Origin: Pythium myriotylum
Taxonomy: Eukaryota > Oomycota > Peronosporomycetes > Pythiales > Pythiaceae
Length of the DNA: 64,000 nt
Direction of reading: 5' to 3'
Assembly (NCBI GenBank): GCA_023091665.1
Contig: JALJCQ010000022.1
Span: 1,302,001-1,366,000 of the forward strand
Under the pieces are notes generated by a model. That model did no database searches. It saw only the letters and a list, made by a program, of their open reading frames with translations, and was not told the origin of the DNA. Positions 31,399-41,752 of this stretch are shown in pieces. How positions within the stretch are numbered: position 1 is the stretch's first letter; the number at the start of each line of letters is the position of its first letter. The position numbers were made by a program, and so were the translations under genes.

Positions 31399-32589
31399 AC
31401 TGTTGCTGGAGCTGTACGAAATGCCTTTTTCGACACAACTCGACTACCGACGGTCGATGAAAGATTCCCTGCGCCCTCATATGGCGAACATGTCAGATGG
31501 AAATATTCTTCCTGGTTTTTTGGGATTTTTCCGGCTTGCGACTTGGATGTTGAAGTGTCGAGTACAAGTCCGTGAAAGAAAAGAAAGTCCGCTCGGCCGG
31601 AGAGAACGCTATACTGTGGTGCACAACGGGCGGAGAAACCACACGAGAACATACAATTACCATTCCTGTAACGAGGCTGACATCGTTACGTCGCGTACAC
31701 TGTGGAGCAGTGTAGGAAGCGCGCAACACAGAGACTTGTGTTGCGTTTCCTAATCCATAAATTCAGATTCCCATTAAATGTCTTTGTATATAAAACCTAG
31801 CAGACCCGCTCTCGGATTTCCGCCATCCACTCAATCACAAGACCCTAGCGTGATTGGTGAGAAGCCGGGATTATATCGTAGGATATTATCCAATCAGGAG
31901 ACATCGCAACCGGATGGGTTCACAACGTTCCTATCGGACACCATTGGCATGGACCCGTACCATGTAACGGGCATATCCCGTTACAGAGGCCCCCTAAGGG
32001 TCTTCACCCAATTACAGAAACGAGAACTTGGCGATGTACCATTTGTAAGAGCGGGCTCCCCAACGTACTGTCAGGAATTGCGAAGTCATATTATTGTCGA
32101 TAGAAGTCCTAGCTATCTACTCCCAGCTACGTGGCGCTCTCTAGCCACACGTCTCGCACAGCTGCTCTAGAATTGTCTAGAACGGCTTCAACTGCAATGA
32201 TCACAGAGCAATCACTACGTAACCGTAACCGTACATATGGACACACGATGTCCAATACACTATCTCAGTACCTGGAGGTGTATCCACTCCAACACCATTA
32301 CCGAGCTCCGTTTTCGAACAACGATGGATCACGAGGTTGTGCGTCAAGTTTTGACACGGCTCGGGTACTTCCTCAGCAACTCGTTGACGAAGTACCGGAG
32401 CCGTAAGAATGAAGTAGACTCGTTCAGTCAAACAGTCTTGTTTATTCTTAATACCGACTCTGATGGCGTCGCGCGTATTAGGCGCCAAGCTGTCGGGCTG
32501 TACAAAGGAACCCTATTGCCCATTGGGACGATTGAGACGATTGGGACGATCGTAGCCTGGACCCAAATTTCCACCATCTTGACGAAAGT
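31399..32589. other. Gene-poor region with possible LTR-retrotransposon debris
   Basis: Contains GTAACGGGCATATCCCGTTAC at about 31966 (8-9 bp arms in a TG...CA context), a CGCAACACA hairpin near 31715, and a TATATAAAA sequence near 31786. Such palindromic TGTAACGGG termini recall oomycete LTR ends, but no paired LTR or coding domain was found. The part 32200-32480 may hold further decayed subtilase sequence (MYGYGYV on the minus strand). Confidence 0.35.
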
Positions 32590-32800
32590 TGTGCTGAGCC
32601 CGACCTAAACGAATAGTTGGCAATATGTGGTAATTTCGTGTACCTTGGGACTTTTCCTGCGAGGTCCGTCGGACAAATGAAGACCTGACAACACTCGAGG
32701 ACCTTGGTCATGGTCCAACGGCCGTCGTCATTGCCAAGGTTCATTTGGCTTCGGGTGCAATACTGACACTGTTGCGCAAGAACGGTGTGGACCAGAACCA
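32590..32800 (-). pseudogene. Subtilase pseudogene fragment 3' of subtilase 1
   Basis: The minus-strand frame reads GRWTMTKVLECCQVFICPTD, followed by a LAGKVPRYTKLPHIANYSF block. It aligns with FTMSGILACGQFFVCPTN and TTRDCSKAPHVINFSY of the intact subtilase immediately upstream. Catalytic motifs and the start are missing. A tandem copy of the subtilase has decayed here. Confidence 0.72.
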
Positions 32801-32899
32801 TTGGCAGTTTCGGATATGCAGCCAAGCCTTGTACATTACTGCCCAAAACATAACTATCACGTGCCTGGAGTGTTCGTACACCGTGAAAACTTAGATTTA

Positions 32900-34417
32900 T
32901 CACCACCACTGCTGGCAGTGGCTCTGGCGAGCGTTCCACGAGCAGAAGAATGCGCCTTCGCACTTCTTCTGGCTCAGTCCACCGCACTTCGACTTGTACT
33001 CGAGGGCTCGGAAGGCGTTCACGCGTCCGTAACCGTACATGTTGTTGGGGAAAACGCCGTCCTTGATACCTCCGCACCCGGTCGTGGTGGCTCCAAGAGT
33101 CTCAGTCTCAGCGGTTGATGTGACAGCTTTGCGAACTTCGTCCATGCTCAGGCCTGGGTACTTGGAGAGCAAGAGGGCGACGGTTCCTGTGACGATGGGG
33201 GCGGCGATGGAGGTCCCGCCTGCCGTGGTGTACGACGAGTCACTGACCATGGATGATGACGTGATTGACTCCCCTGGAGCTGAAATGTCGGGTTTAATGG
33301 TGCCGTCAGGGTTCGGCCCGACGCTCGACCAGGAGCTCAGAGCATCCGTCTGTCCCGTGCTTCCAACGCTTATCATGTCTTTGGTGTTGGTCGCCCAGCG
33401 AACAGACCCACACTTTGGCCCTTCGTTGCCCATGGCAGCGACCGTGACGATCTTGGCCGCAGCCCAGGAGTTGAACATAGCGAGGAACCGGGCTTCCTCT
33501 CCGGGCTGCCATGTGTACGAGAAGTTGATGACGTGCGGTGCCTTGGAGCAATCCCTGGTCGTGCCGGTCGGGTTCGTTGGGCACACAAAGAACTGACCAC
33601 ACGCAAGAATACCTGACATGGTGAATTTCTGGTCATCACCCTCAGCTCGGCATGCGATCCAGTTGGCGCCAGGCGCGATACCGACGCCATTCGCGCCGAC
33701 GATTCCACCGAGAGTGTAGGTTCCGTGGCCACCGGTGTCCTGAGGAAACGATGTCTTGTTGTAAGGATCGTACCAGCCGAACTCGCGACGCCAACTGCCT
33801 TGAAGGGCCTCGTGGGAGCCGCGGATACCCGTGTCGTAACTGCCCACAACTACGCCCTGGCCCGTGTACCCTTGAGCCCACACCGATGGCGCCTGAATCT
33901 TGTAAGTGCCCCAGCCAATTGGAGGGGTTGCCAGAGCGCGGTGGGCACTGGTCGCATTGGCAGATACAGTAGCCACTGGGACGCTCAGCTTGGACTCGTA
34001 GACTGGTTCCTCTTGAATGCTGGCGACGCTCGACAGCGTCGAGAGCTTCTCCACGAGCTCGATCGTGGCGTCCTTGAAGTAGATTTCGTTGGTGATCCAG
34101 AATTGACGCATCTCACCCGCCAACGGCGTGGATGACTCTTGGGCCATGAGCTTGGACACCTCAGCTTGACTCGCTTGTGTGTGGGCTTGCAGCTTGTTAA
34201 CGAGGGCATCGATGTAGTCCCCACGAGATGATGTCCCTGCCTCCTGTGCTCGGAAGCTCTCGAGAACATGACTGTTGGTCTCCTTCATGGTCACCATAAG
34301 ATTGACCGTGCCTTGTTGCTGGAGTTTCCGGTGGACGCGGCCGTCGATGCGAACAGCGGATGCGTCTTGCATGGCAAGCACTGCCACGGTGATGAAGAGA
34401 AGCGACGGGATCTTCAT
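32900..34417 (-). CDS. Secreted subtilisin-like serine protease (S8), copy 1
   Basis: 505 residues, single exon. It has a signal peptide at about 1-21 (MKIPSLLFITVAVLAMQDAS), an inhibitor-type prodomain to about 160, then the peptidase. The catalytic triad is Asp195 (SYDTGIRGSHE), His231 (GGHGTYTLGG) and Ser403 (GGTSIAAPIVTG). The oxyanion Asn lies in AMGNEGP. The tail is Cys-rich and ends QQWW, shared by all family members here. GHGTY replaces the common GHGTH, which does not affect the catalytic His. Probably secreted for nutrient or host-protein digestion. From the Ser motif to the stop, the DNA is almost identical to subtilase 2, although the upstream halves have diverged. Confidence 0.94.
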   Translation of the reverse strand: MKIPSLLFITVAVLAMQDASAVRIDGRVHRKLQQQGTVNLMVTMKETNSHVLESFRAQEAGTSSRGDYIDALVNKLQAHTQASQAEVSKLMAQESSTPLAGEMRQFWITNEIYFKDATIELVEKLSTLSSVASIQEEPVYESKLSVPVATVSANATSAHRALATPPIGWGTYKIQAPSVWAQGYTGQGVVVGSYDTGIRGSHEALQGSWRREFGWYDPYNKTSFPQDTGGHGTYTLGGIVGANGVGIAPGANWIACRAEGDDQKFTMSGILACGQFFVCPTNPTGTTRDCSKAPHVINFSYTWQPGEEARFLAMFNSWAAAKIVTVAAMGNEGPKCGSVRWATNTKDMISVGSTGQTDALSSWSSVGPNPDGTIKPDISAPGESITSSSMVSDSSYTTAGGTSIAAPIVTGTVALLLSKYPGLSMDEVRKAVTSTAETETLGATTTGCGGIKDGVFPNNMYGYGRVNAFRALEYKSKCGGLSQKKCEGAFFCSWNARQSHCQQWW

Positions 34418-35418
34418 GGCGGGTTGCGTCGACTTGGCAGATTGAAGAATGAAATGTGGAGTATGTGGTTTGCTTCGATTCGGCAGTATTCGAGTGAAAA
34501 CAGGTTGTCTGCTTGAGTTGGTCGAGCTCAGACAAGGGGTCTCTCTCTGTACAGTTTATTGCCGTGGAATCATCTCGGATGGGATAGAATCCAGTGGCAG
34601 AAACTCCACTCTCCATCTCAAAGACGTCGTGAGGCAGAGAGTGGGATATCATGCACGGCCCGAGTCGTTCCTTTCCTGTATGAGCAGAGTAATAGGTGTG
34701 ATTTATGGATTGTCCATACACGACGCCACGAAATATTAGGGTGTCGATCCAGTTTCAAGGGACACTGGGGTCGGTGCGGTTGACAACCTCGTGCTCAATA
34801 TCAGTCACCGTGGACGCCAGAGCAGGGTTTACCACCCAGTTCTCAAATGGAGGGGAATCCAACGCAAAAAAATGTGTTACAGTGCCACATCATTGCGGCA
34901 CTGTAGGGAGCGACGCTCCCGTCTCTCTGATCTTGAAGAGACCGACCTTGCGATAGAGCCGTGGCTCGTGTGCTACTGAATCAACTAGGTCCCACCCTCA
35001 ACGCCGCTCTTGTTCTAGGAGATATTAGATGGTGATGGGTGTTACAAACAGCTTGAACCACACGCACAGAAAAATCTCAACCTCACTGTCGACACCATGA
35101 GTATCTCACAGGGGATCCCGGCGGGATCACCTGGAGCGGGAATCTCGCTGCTGTTGCGTATCAGCATGGTGAGTCACCGCTCCCACTTCCGAAGAGAATC
35201 CGCAATTGCATCTTAGAATTAGGTAGTGGAGACGGGGCAACACCTTGATTTCTACTGTATCGGCCATGTTTTGTCCATAAACGTGAATCCAGAGAGTGGC
35301 AAGAAAACAACGCGCACTCTCGCAATCGGCTATTCGTCTCTACCTCTGTCATTTTTTTCATTCTTCAATTGTCTAAACCGAGCGTACCCTCCATTGCCCC
35401 TCCATTGCCACGTCGATA
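34418..35418. other. Divergent promoter region of subtilase 1 and PAN protein 1
   Basis: 1 kb between head-to-head genes. Short hairpins lie at about 34880-34922 (ACAGTGCC...GGCACTGT and GGGAGCGACGCTCCC). No gene was seen. Confidence 0.45.
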
Positions 35419-36174
35419 ATGATCTCCGCCAAGTCACTCGCTCTCGCCGCAGTTTTTGTTGGTGGCGCTGCGGCTGCTGATCGCAAGTGCACGCCGGTGT
35501 ACAACAACGTCCAGATCGCTGGCACATACACCAACTGGGTTTCGAAGAAGACGAGTGCCGAGTGCGAGTCGCTCTGTTTCAACGATTCCACATGTGTTGG
35601 ATGGTCGTTCCTGCTCGGTGCGGCCGATGATGGGTCGTGCACTACGGTCTCTGCAATCACGGATGAAGTCTTCCAGATTCAAGCATCTATGCGAGAGTCC
35701 AAGTCCGGGCGCTGTGGCCCGGTTGCTGACTTGCGCCAGCTTCTTCTACCCCAAGAGAACGCCGACTACCCCGGTCTTGACATCGGCAACGCGCCCGCCG
35801 CCAATGCCAAGGACTGCAGTTACAAGTGTCAAGACACACAGGGATGTAACGCCTACTCGTGGACGAACTGGAATGGTGGCACTTGCTGGATGAAGTCGAG
35901 CAAGCCAGACTCGATCAAGACCAACACTGATGGCTCAGTAGTCTCGGGAGAAGTCTACACGTGCCAGCGCCCTCGCTTCGATGCGGACGTTGTTGGGACG
36001 GATCTGACTTCGGTGCTTCGGCCCAAGTGGACCGACTGCTGTGGAGTGTGTCGCCGTACGAGTGGCTGCGCGGGCTTTTCGTGGTCTGCTTTTAACGGTG
36101 GCACGTGTTGGTTGAAGAGCAAGATCACGGGATTTAAGGATGCCGACGGTGTCATCTCGGCTGCTGGCAACTAA
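35419..36174 (+). CDS. Secreted protein with three PAN/Apple domains, copy 1
   Basis: 251 residues: signal peptide at about 1-20, then three cysteine-rich PAN/Apple-like modules at about 24-98, 99-181 and 182-247. Each module shows the CESLC / CSYKC / CCGVC helix cysteines, and modules 2 and 3 have GGTCWMK or GGTCWLK strands. PAN modules bind glycans or proteins. In oomycetes such proteins act as lectin-like adhesins or wall-associated proteins; which applies here is inference. There is no catalytic domain. The paralog at 54189-54938 has the same architecture, and the C-terminal part of the C1A protease uses the same module type. Module 2 starts with ENADYPGLD, echoing DVDYPG of the protease. 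Confidence 0.92.
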   Translation: MISAKSLALAAVFVGGAAAADRKCTPVYNNVQIAGTYTNWVSKKTSAECESLCFNDSTCVGWSFLLGAADDGSCTTVSAITDEVFQIQASMRESKSGRCGPVADLRQLLLPQENADYPGLDIGNAPAANAKDCSYKCQDTQGCNAYSWTNWNGGTCWMKSSKPDSIKTNTDGSVVSGEVYTCQRPRFDADVVGTDLTSVLRPKWTDCCGVCRRTSGCAGFSWSAFNGGTCWLKSKITGFKDADGVISAAGN

Positions 36175-36464
36175 TTCATGCAATGGAGACGAATACATGT
36201 TCTTTTGGCGCATCTTCCCTCTCGCCGCTCATAGGTGAATGCTCGCCTGTAGATTTCTATCCATTTATGTGGCCATCTTCACGACAGGCTCACTGAAATC
36301 ATGTGCAGAGCTAATAGGTATTGCTCCGACCCGTGTGCTAAATATTACGTTGGGGGAGATCTTCTGCAAGGTCTTGCTTTCCTCGACCTGATTGTGCTGT
36401 GAATCATGAATCTTGCAGTGTCTAATCTTCTCCGGCCGTGGAGAAACCTTCGCTGAGCTGCTGC

Positions 36465-36522
36465 AAAATCGAGTCCGGTAATTGTACAGTATCAAAATCG
36501 AGTCCGGTTATTTGACAGTATC
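36465..36522 (+). repeat. 29-bp tandem duplication
   Basis: Two adjacent 29-bp units starting AAAATCGAGTCCGGT and ending ACAGTATC (36465-36493, 36494-36522), with few mismatches. Confidence 0.85.
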
Positions 36523-36777
36523 AAGACGGGAAGCGGCTGGTGGGCCGCCACGTCAGTTCTGGTTGGGACCGCTTCCCTGCGTTGAACGCTTTGTGTATCC
36601 TTGATAACCTGCATCTCATGATAGATACATTTTACTGACAGCGTCAGTTCTGATCTTAGAAGCTAATAACCTGCATCTATCATATATATCTGGCTGGATC
36701 CATATAGCTTGCCGTGTGGTGTCCCACTTCCCGCATTTGGAGGGATATCTTAGATGAGCTAGCTCTCACTGATATTT

Positions 36778-36817
36778 TGATGAGAACTTGATACTTCGAA
36801 GTATCAAGTTCTCATCA
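36778..36817. repeat. Perfect 20-bp-arm palindrome with no loop
   Basis: TGATGAGAACTTGATACTTC followed at once by its exact reverse complement. A further inverted repeat (ATCACGTGC arms) overlaps its right edge. Confidence 0.92.
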
Positions 36818-37043
36818 CGTGCTGGGGGCCCTGGCACGTGATTCACACCACAATTGATTTGATACATTGTGAATCAACTTGATTGTATGTAGGACTTACT
36901 AATTGTATTACGATTGAGTAGCAAGTCCAACCTCTCTGACATAGAAACGCCTGAGATTCCGGCTGGAAATACCCGAACAAAATGCATCTTCACGGGGGCG
37001 AGTGAACTTTGATCATTTCGCATTTTACCCTGCAACGCTCCTG

Positions 37044-38549
37044 ATGAAGATCTCCGATGCTGTTGCTTTCCTTTTCATTGCCTTGTGGTCGCGCTTTACC
37101 GCTGGTGCGCGTGTGAATCCCGGCGTGCGTCGCAAGTTGCTCCAACAAGGCACTGTAGACATTCTGGTGACAATGAAAGACAGTCCGAAGAAGGTAATTG
37201 AGAGTTTCCAAGCACGTGAATCTTCTTTCAACTCGCGCGCCGAGAAGGCTAAGAGCCTCGTAGCCGAGCTTGAAACCCATGCGCAAGTCAGTCAAGCTGA
37301 GGTGACGAAGCTCATCGCACTTGAGTCTTCCAATGCGCTGGCGACTGAGATGCGTTCTTTCTGGATGACCAATGAAGTTTACTTCAAGGATGCAACTATA
37401 GAGCTCGTGGAGAAATTGTCGGCGATGCAGAGCGTGCAGAGTATATCGGAAGATGCCGTGATCAACTCGGAGCTGCCAACTCTTGGTCAAGCTACCAACT
37501 GGACGGAGAACCACAGGTCACTCGTGTCTCCTCCGGTCGGCTGGGGGACCTACAGGATCCAGGCACCATCAGTTTGGGCGCAGGGGTATACAGGCCAGGG
37601 CGTTGTCGTTGGGAGCTTTGATACAGGCGTTCGCGGCACTCACGAGAATCTGCGCGGCAATTGGCGCCGGGAGTTCGGCTGGTTCGACCCGTACAACAAG
37701 TCAACAGTACCTTACGACGCAACTGGTCACGGCACGTACACTCTCGGTGGTATCGTTGGCGCCAACGGAGTCGGTATCGCACCTGGCGCCAAGTGGATTG
37801 CGTGTAAGGCGAGGAACGACGCCAAGGAGTTTACTATGTCGGGCATCGTGGCATGTGGCGAGTTCCTCGCGTGTCCATCCGACCCGTCGGGCACGACAAA
37901 GGACTGTTCCAAGGCCCCACATGTGATCAACTACTCGTTCAGCTTTCAGAATGACCCGCGATTTGGTCAGATGATGAAGACGTGGAAGACGCTCGGCATC
38001 GTCCCCGTGGTAGCAATGGGCAATGACGGTCCGGTATGTGGAACGGTGTGGAGCGTCGTGAATACACCAGACGTCATCAGCGTGGGTAGCACGAGCAATA
38101 CGGATGCATTAAGCACGTGGTCAAGTGTGGGGCCGAACCCTGACGGCACCATAAAACCAGATATCACAGCACCAGGGGAGTCAATCACGTCCTCGTCCTG
38201 GGACAGCGACACGTCGTACACCACCACAGGCGGGACCTCCATCGCCGCCCCCATCGTCACAGGAACCGTCGCCCTCTTGCTCTCCAAGTACCCAGGCCTG
38301 AGCATGGACGAAGTTCGCAAAGCTGTCACATCAACCGCTGAGACTGAGACCCTTGGAGCCACCACGGCCGGGTGTGGAGGTATCAAGGACGGCGTTTTCC
38401 CCAACAACATGTACGGTTACGGACGCGTGAACGCCTTCCGAGTCCTCGAGTACAAGTCGAAGTGCGGTGGACTGAGCCAGAAGAAGTGCGAAGGCGCATT
38501 CTTCTGTTCCTGGAACGCTCGCCAGAGCCACTGCCAGCAGTGGTGGTAG
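37044..38549 (+). CDS. Secreted subtilisin-like serine protease (S8), copy 2
   Basis: 501 residues from the ATG at 37044. An upstream in-frame ATG at 37002 would place 14 residues before the hydrophobic signal and is less likely. Signal peptide at about 1-22, prodomain, then peptidase with Asp193 (SFDTGVRGTHE), His229 (TGHGTYTLGG) and Ser399 (GGTSIAAPIVTG). The oxyanion Asn is in AMGNDGP. The Cys-rich tail ends QQWW. The last third is nearly identical in DNA to subtilase 1 (inverted, 32900-33215) and the 44.3-kb pseudogene. The N-terminal two thirds are clearly diverged. Likely an extracellular digestive protease. Confidence 0.94.
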   Translation: MKISDAVAFLFIALWSRFTAGARVNPGVRRKLLQQGTVDILVTMKDSPKKVIESFQARESSFNSRAEKAKSLVAELETHAQVSQAEVTKLIALESSNALATEMRSFWMTNEVYFKDATIELVEKLSAMQSVQSISEDAVINSELPTLGQATNWTENHRSLVSPPVGWGTYRIQAPSVWAQGYTGQGVVVGSFDTGVRGTHENLRGNWRREFGWFDPYNKSTVPYDATGHGTYTLGGIVGANGVGIAPGAKWIACKARNDAKEFTMSGIVACGEFLACPSDPSGTTKDCSKAPHVINYSFSFQNDPRFGQMMKTWKTLGIVPVVAMGNDGPVCGTVWSVVNTPDVISVGSTSNTDALSTWSSVGPNPDGTIKPDITAPGESITSSSWDSDTSYTTTGGTSIAAPIVTGTVALLLSKYPGLSMDEVRKAVTSTAETETLGATTAGCGGIKDGVFPNNMYGYGRVNAFRVLEYKSKCGGLSQKKCEGAFFCSWNARQSHCQQWW

Positions 38550-39099
38550 AAATATATGAGCATCAATCGTCACATCCAGCACGGGCAGGATGTTTTCAAC
38601 TTCGCGTACACAACATGGGGCCAGTTCGTACTTCTACTTCCATCTCCGTTTCCATTCGGTTCATTTGCTTCACATTGCTTTTGTCTGGGAATTCCAGTTG
38701 GGCCTCCAAAACCTGCCCATTCTCCTTTTGAAATTCTTGCTCCTTTTGAAATTCTTGCACTAGAGCGTTTCTGGTAGCTGGAGAGACTGTTAGTGCCACA
38801 CGACTTTCGGCTTGTCGAGGCAGTATCGGTTTCGGGTACTTGACTTCTTCTGGGTGCCTTAGTCCTTCGCTGCATCTCCTGTGACCTTGCGGTCGTCAGC
38901 GTCACCTTTGGGGGGTCTTGTAAGAGCGCAGTAGTCTGGTCAGCAATAGAAAGTCTCGCTGTGGCAGAGCGGGCTGTAACCAGACCGCGCCGCACCACTT
39001 TGCCCGGAGGGAATCACCCGCAATAGGTTCCGATAAAATTTTTTTTTTTTGCAATTGCTACATAGGAGAGCGCGTTGATGGAAGCGAATGTGGTGTATT
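38550..39099. other. Intergenic region 3' of subtilase 2
   Basis: Contains a tandem pair of CTCCTTTTGAAATTCTTG (about 38722-38757) and a poly-T run near 39041. On the minus strand, 38799-38596 encodes a Gln/Glu-rich, coiled-coil-like stretch (VQEFQKEQEFQKENGQV), but with no start context or partner exons. I do not call a gene. Confidence 0.4.
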
Positions 39100-39660
39100 T
39101 TAGCAGTAGACACGACCAGTCGACTGGCAGTTGCTCACCGTGAACTGGGCGCCATTCGTGCAGTTGCCCATCGCGATGTCTCCACGATCGATAGGCTCAA
39201 ACTGTGTGCGCCAATAGCGCACCCAGAGACCATTATCTGCGATACTTTCGATGCGGTATCGATCGCGGCCCTTGGTGACTTCGTTCTGGACTCGCTCGGC
39301 GACGCTGATCCCACACGTGCGGTCAGACGTCCCGATCCAACACGCGAGCTGCTGGCATTCCTTCTTGGTCGTTTCAATAAACCCCGCGATAATGGGTGCT
39401 ACGGCCGACGCGATTTGGAACCCTGCAATAGCGGCACCGAGAAGAAGCTGGCGGTTCTCCAAGTTGCCAAAGTCCATATTGCGCGTGGCCGCAGCATGCG
39501 TGAAGCCGGGTTCATCAACGAAGGGGATGATGGCATCGGGGCCGTCGAAGAACTCCGGCTCCTGAGCAAACGGCATCGTTGTGTCAAACCCGCGCGTCTG
39601 TGCCGAGACGGCGGTTACGGCGAGTGCGAGGCCTGCGAGGATGTTGCGAACGTGGTCCAT
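39100..39660 (-). CDS. Small secreted six-cysteine protein, member A
   Basis: 186 residues from the ATG at 39660: signal peptide at about 1-21 (MDHVRNILAGLALAVTAVSA), an acidic/Phe-Pro-rich segment (FAQEPEFFDGPDAIIPFVDE), a hydrophobic helix-like segment (GAAIAGFQIASAVAPIIAGF), then a C-terminal domain with six cysteines. Key motifs are CQQLACWIGT, WVRYWRT and GNCTNGAQF, ending VYC. I do not recognise the fold. The conserved Trp/Tyr and paired cysteines suggest a compact disulphide-bonded domain. About 450 bp of the coding region recur inverted at 42628-43075 (member C). Confidence 0.82.
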   Translation of the reverse strand: MDHVRNILAGLALAVTAVSAQTRGFDTTMPFAQEPEFFDGPDAIIPFVDEPGFTHAAATRNMDFGNLENRQLLLGAAIAGFQIASAVAPIIAGFIETTKKECQQLACWIGTSDRTCGISVAERVQNEVTKGRDRYRIESIADNGLWVRYWRTQFEPIDRGDIAMGNCTNGAQFTVSNCQSTGRVYC

Positions 39661-39878
39661 ATAGCTTGATTTACGTAAAGCTGCGCAAAGAGTAGAATGA
39701 CACCAATTGCCTTGAGCGTCCCCATCAAAAACGCATTCGCACACCCGCACCGTAAGCTAGATTTGTTTCCGAATCGCTAGCCGTTTTCTGCTTCATGGAT
39801 TGTCATGACATGTCGCTTAGAGCCACCGTAAACTGTCAGCCGTTGGATTAAGCACTTCAGTTGATAAAGGCACAAATA

Positions 39879-39903
39879 GATGGGAAAAGATACTTTTCCC
39901 ATC
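39879..39903. repeat. 11-bp-arm palindrome
   Basis: GATGGGAAAAG, three-base loop, exact complement. Confidence 0.85.
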
Positions 39904-40169
39904 TGGACGAAGAGAAGATGTGAGCGCCTCTCGCGCATCAAAGTAGTCTTGGTCGATGGTCTCGTGCGTCTTCGCTGAGACCGATGCTTCACCACTGCTT
40001 GTTTATCGAAAACACCATTACCAGCTGGTGACCATGATGCTGGAAAGAACTGGTCGAAATCGTACGTAAGATACGATTACGATGTGGACAGTCACCTCGG
40101 AACAAGAGCCTGGATGTTCTGCAAGTCAGTGGGATTACGCACGACGTGTTGCTAATGAAACAGTATCTG

Positions 40170-40196
40170 TTGCGCCCATAAAAGTAATGGGCGCAA
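40170..40196. repeat. 10-bp-arm palindrome
   Basis: TTGCGCCCAT, seven-base loop, exact complement. Confidence 0.8.
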
Positions 40197-40518
40197 GTGC
40201 TTAGGCGCACATTAATTCAATCGGATTTCATCCATGACGTCTGTCTAAGCATTGGTTTGCCCACTTCAATATGCAATGAACAGCCTTCTATGGTTTGCGT
40301 ACCCGCGCTGTAGAAACCAGACTTACAGCATAAACGACAGAGGAGGCTCGATATCTAAGGTGTGCAGACAGGCACAAACCCTCCTCTTGTTTGGATAATT
40401 CAGCCTCTCGTTGTCTCTACACTAGGCGACGCGCTCAAACATCCATTTGGGAATACAGCCTTCAAGTGACCTGAAAGATCGAGACTGTGCCCGCAACTGG
40501 ACTACTAGCGCAGTATTC

Positions 40519-40704
40519 ACCTACCATAATGTACCATTCTCTGTTGAAGACCCTCCACACGAGCTGCGTGCTGATGCCGGTATCGCGGTTGGTAAAAGCG
40601 TGGACCTTGCGGTGCCCGCGTCCATAATCGACTACGCGATCCTCCCAGCAATCACCGGAAGCGAAGAAGTACCACCACCCAGCTTTTGTATTGGATTGGT
40701 ATGA
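40519..40704 (+). pseudogene. Fragment of a six-cysteine secreted protein gene, related to member B
   Basis: The frame encodes EDPPHELRADAGIAVGKSVD and DYAILPAI, matching KEPSRELRADAGVTAAQGAD and GQAILPAM of member B on the opposite strand. The signal peptide and the whole cysteine domain are absent. The frame ends at 40704 after unrelated residues. A degenerate 5' piece of a further family copy. Confidence 0.75.
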
Positions 40705-41284
40705 GATCGGAGGCGTCTAGCATGAGGGAGACAATCAAGCGTGAGGTTGCCTCGATATTCTCATGCCATGCGCTCTCTTGATGCGAATAGCAACTAATTG
40801 CTGGTGGTCGTGCAACGGCAGATAAAATTCCTAGCTCTGGCCGGATGATCATGATGGGTCAGTTGTCACCTCTCATGGGACGAAGTCCGCCACGTGCTTT
40901 GAATCAAGATGGTAATAACGGTACTTTTGGCTCGGATTGTCGTCACTCTCGAGCTAGACGTTCACCACAGATGCTCTGGCATTGTCCAGAGCAACTTCAA
41001 CGTGCCCACGGTTCAACGGTATCTGAACCGCGGAAACTTGGACCTCTCGTGCACTATATCAGTACGTGGAGGCATATCCGACAGCCCCACTCGTCGCATT
41101 CCTGTCTCCCGTGATCGTTGTGACATGCTCCTCTGAAGACGTCGATAGCTCCGCTTTCTTTACCCCAACTGTCCATTTCTAGCTAGGAGAGCTATATTTC
41201 TGAGTTGCATTAATGGTTCAAAGTCCAAGGCGCCTCTCAGTGACAGACACATTGCCAAAAACGAAGCAAACGAAAAGTTCTGCT
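40705..41284. other. Intergenic region 3' of member B
   Basis: About 580 bp. No gene or repeat was recognised. Confidence 0.35.
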
Positions 41285-41752
41285 CTAACAGTAAACCTCG
41301 CCAGTCCCCATGCAGTTGCTCACGCGGAACTCGTTGCCATCTGTGCAGTTGCCGGTCGCGATCTCACCACGGTCCGGTGGCCAAAACATCGTGCGCCAGT
41401 AGCGGACCCACATGCCTGACTCGCCCACACTTTCAACAGAGAATGTGTTTCGTCCGCGTGTCAGCTCACGTTGCACTTGATTAGCGCCCGCCATGCCGCA
41501 TGCCTCCGATCGGGTGCCAATCCAGCACGCGAGCTGGTGGCACTGCTTTCCCTTCCCAAGCATCGCCGGAAGAATCGCCTGGCCTATTGTGAACGCGGAT
41601 ACGACCAAATCAGCACCTTGAGCGGCCGTGACACCGGCGTCGGCACGAAGTTCGCGAGATGGCTCTTTAACATTGAGAGGTACTTGATCGTTGATGGACA
41701 CTGCACAAGTGACCCCGAATAGACTGGCGACGGTTGCAAACAGAAGCTTCAT
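41285..41752 (-). CDS. Small secreted six-cysteine protein with RELR motif, member B
   Basis: 155 residues: signal peptide at about 1-18 (MKLLFATVASLFGVTCAV), then RELR at 33-36 inside PSRELRADAG. A hydrophobic segment follows (VSAFTIGQAILPAML), then the family cysteine domain (CHQLACWIGT, WVRYWRT, GNCTDGNEF, final VYC). All six domain cysteines align with members A and C, which lack the RELR motif and carry a different, longer linker. Function unknown. RELR lies where an oomycete RxLR motif would, but no EER is seen, so calling it a translocated effector would be speculation. Confidence 0.85.
   Translation of the reverse strand: MKLLFATVASLFGVTCAVSINDQVPLNVKEPSRELRADAGVTAAQGADLVVSAFTIGQAILPAMLGKGKQCHQLACWIGTRSEACGMAGANQVQRELTRGRNTFSVESVGESGMWVRYWRTMFWPPDRGEIATGNCTDGNEFRVSNCMGTGEVYC

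Larger units (their letters stand above)
36175..37043. other. Repeat-rich region upstream of subtilase 2
   Basis: 870 bp without a gene. It holds a 29-bp tandem duplication, a 20-bp-arm perfect palindrome and two smaller inverted repeats (ATCACGTGC...GCACGTGAT and GATTCACA...TGTGAATC). AACCTGCATCT occurs twice at 36600-36680. It may be debris of a non-autonomous element, but no termini could be paired. Confidence 0.5.
39661..40518. other. Intergenic region upstream of member A
   Basis: No gene. It holds the hairpins at 39879-39903 and 40170-40196. Confidence 0.4.

Noticed and set aside
31676..31990. Solo LTR bounded by TGTAACG-type palindromes
   Set aside because: The two palindromes differ and no target duplication or LTR internal signals were found. 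Noted only as possible debris.
38596..38799. Coiled-coil-like minus-strand frame
   Set aside because: Part of its content comes from a short tandem repeat, and there is no start context or homologous exon.
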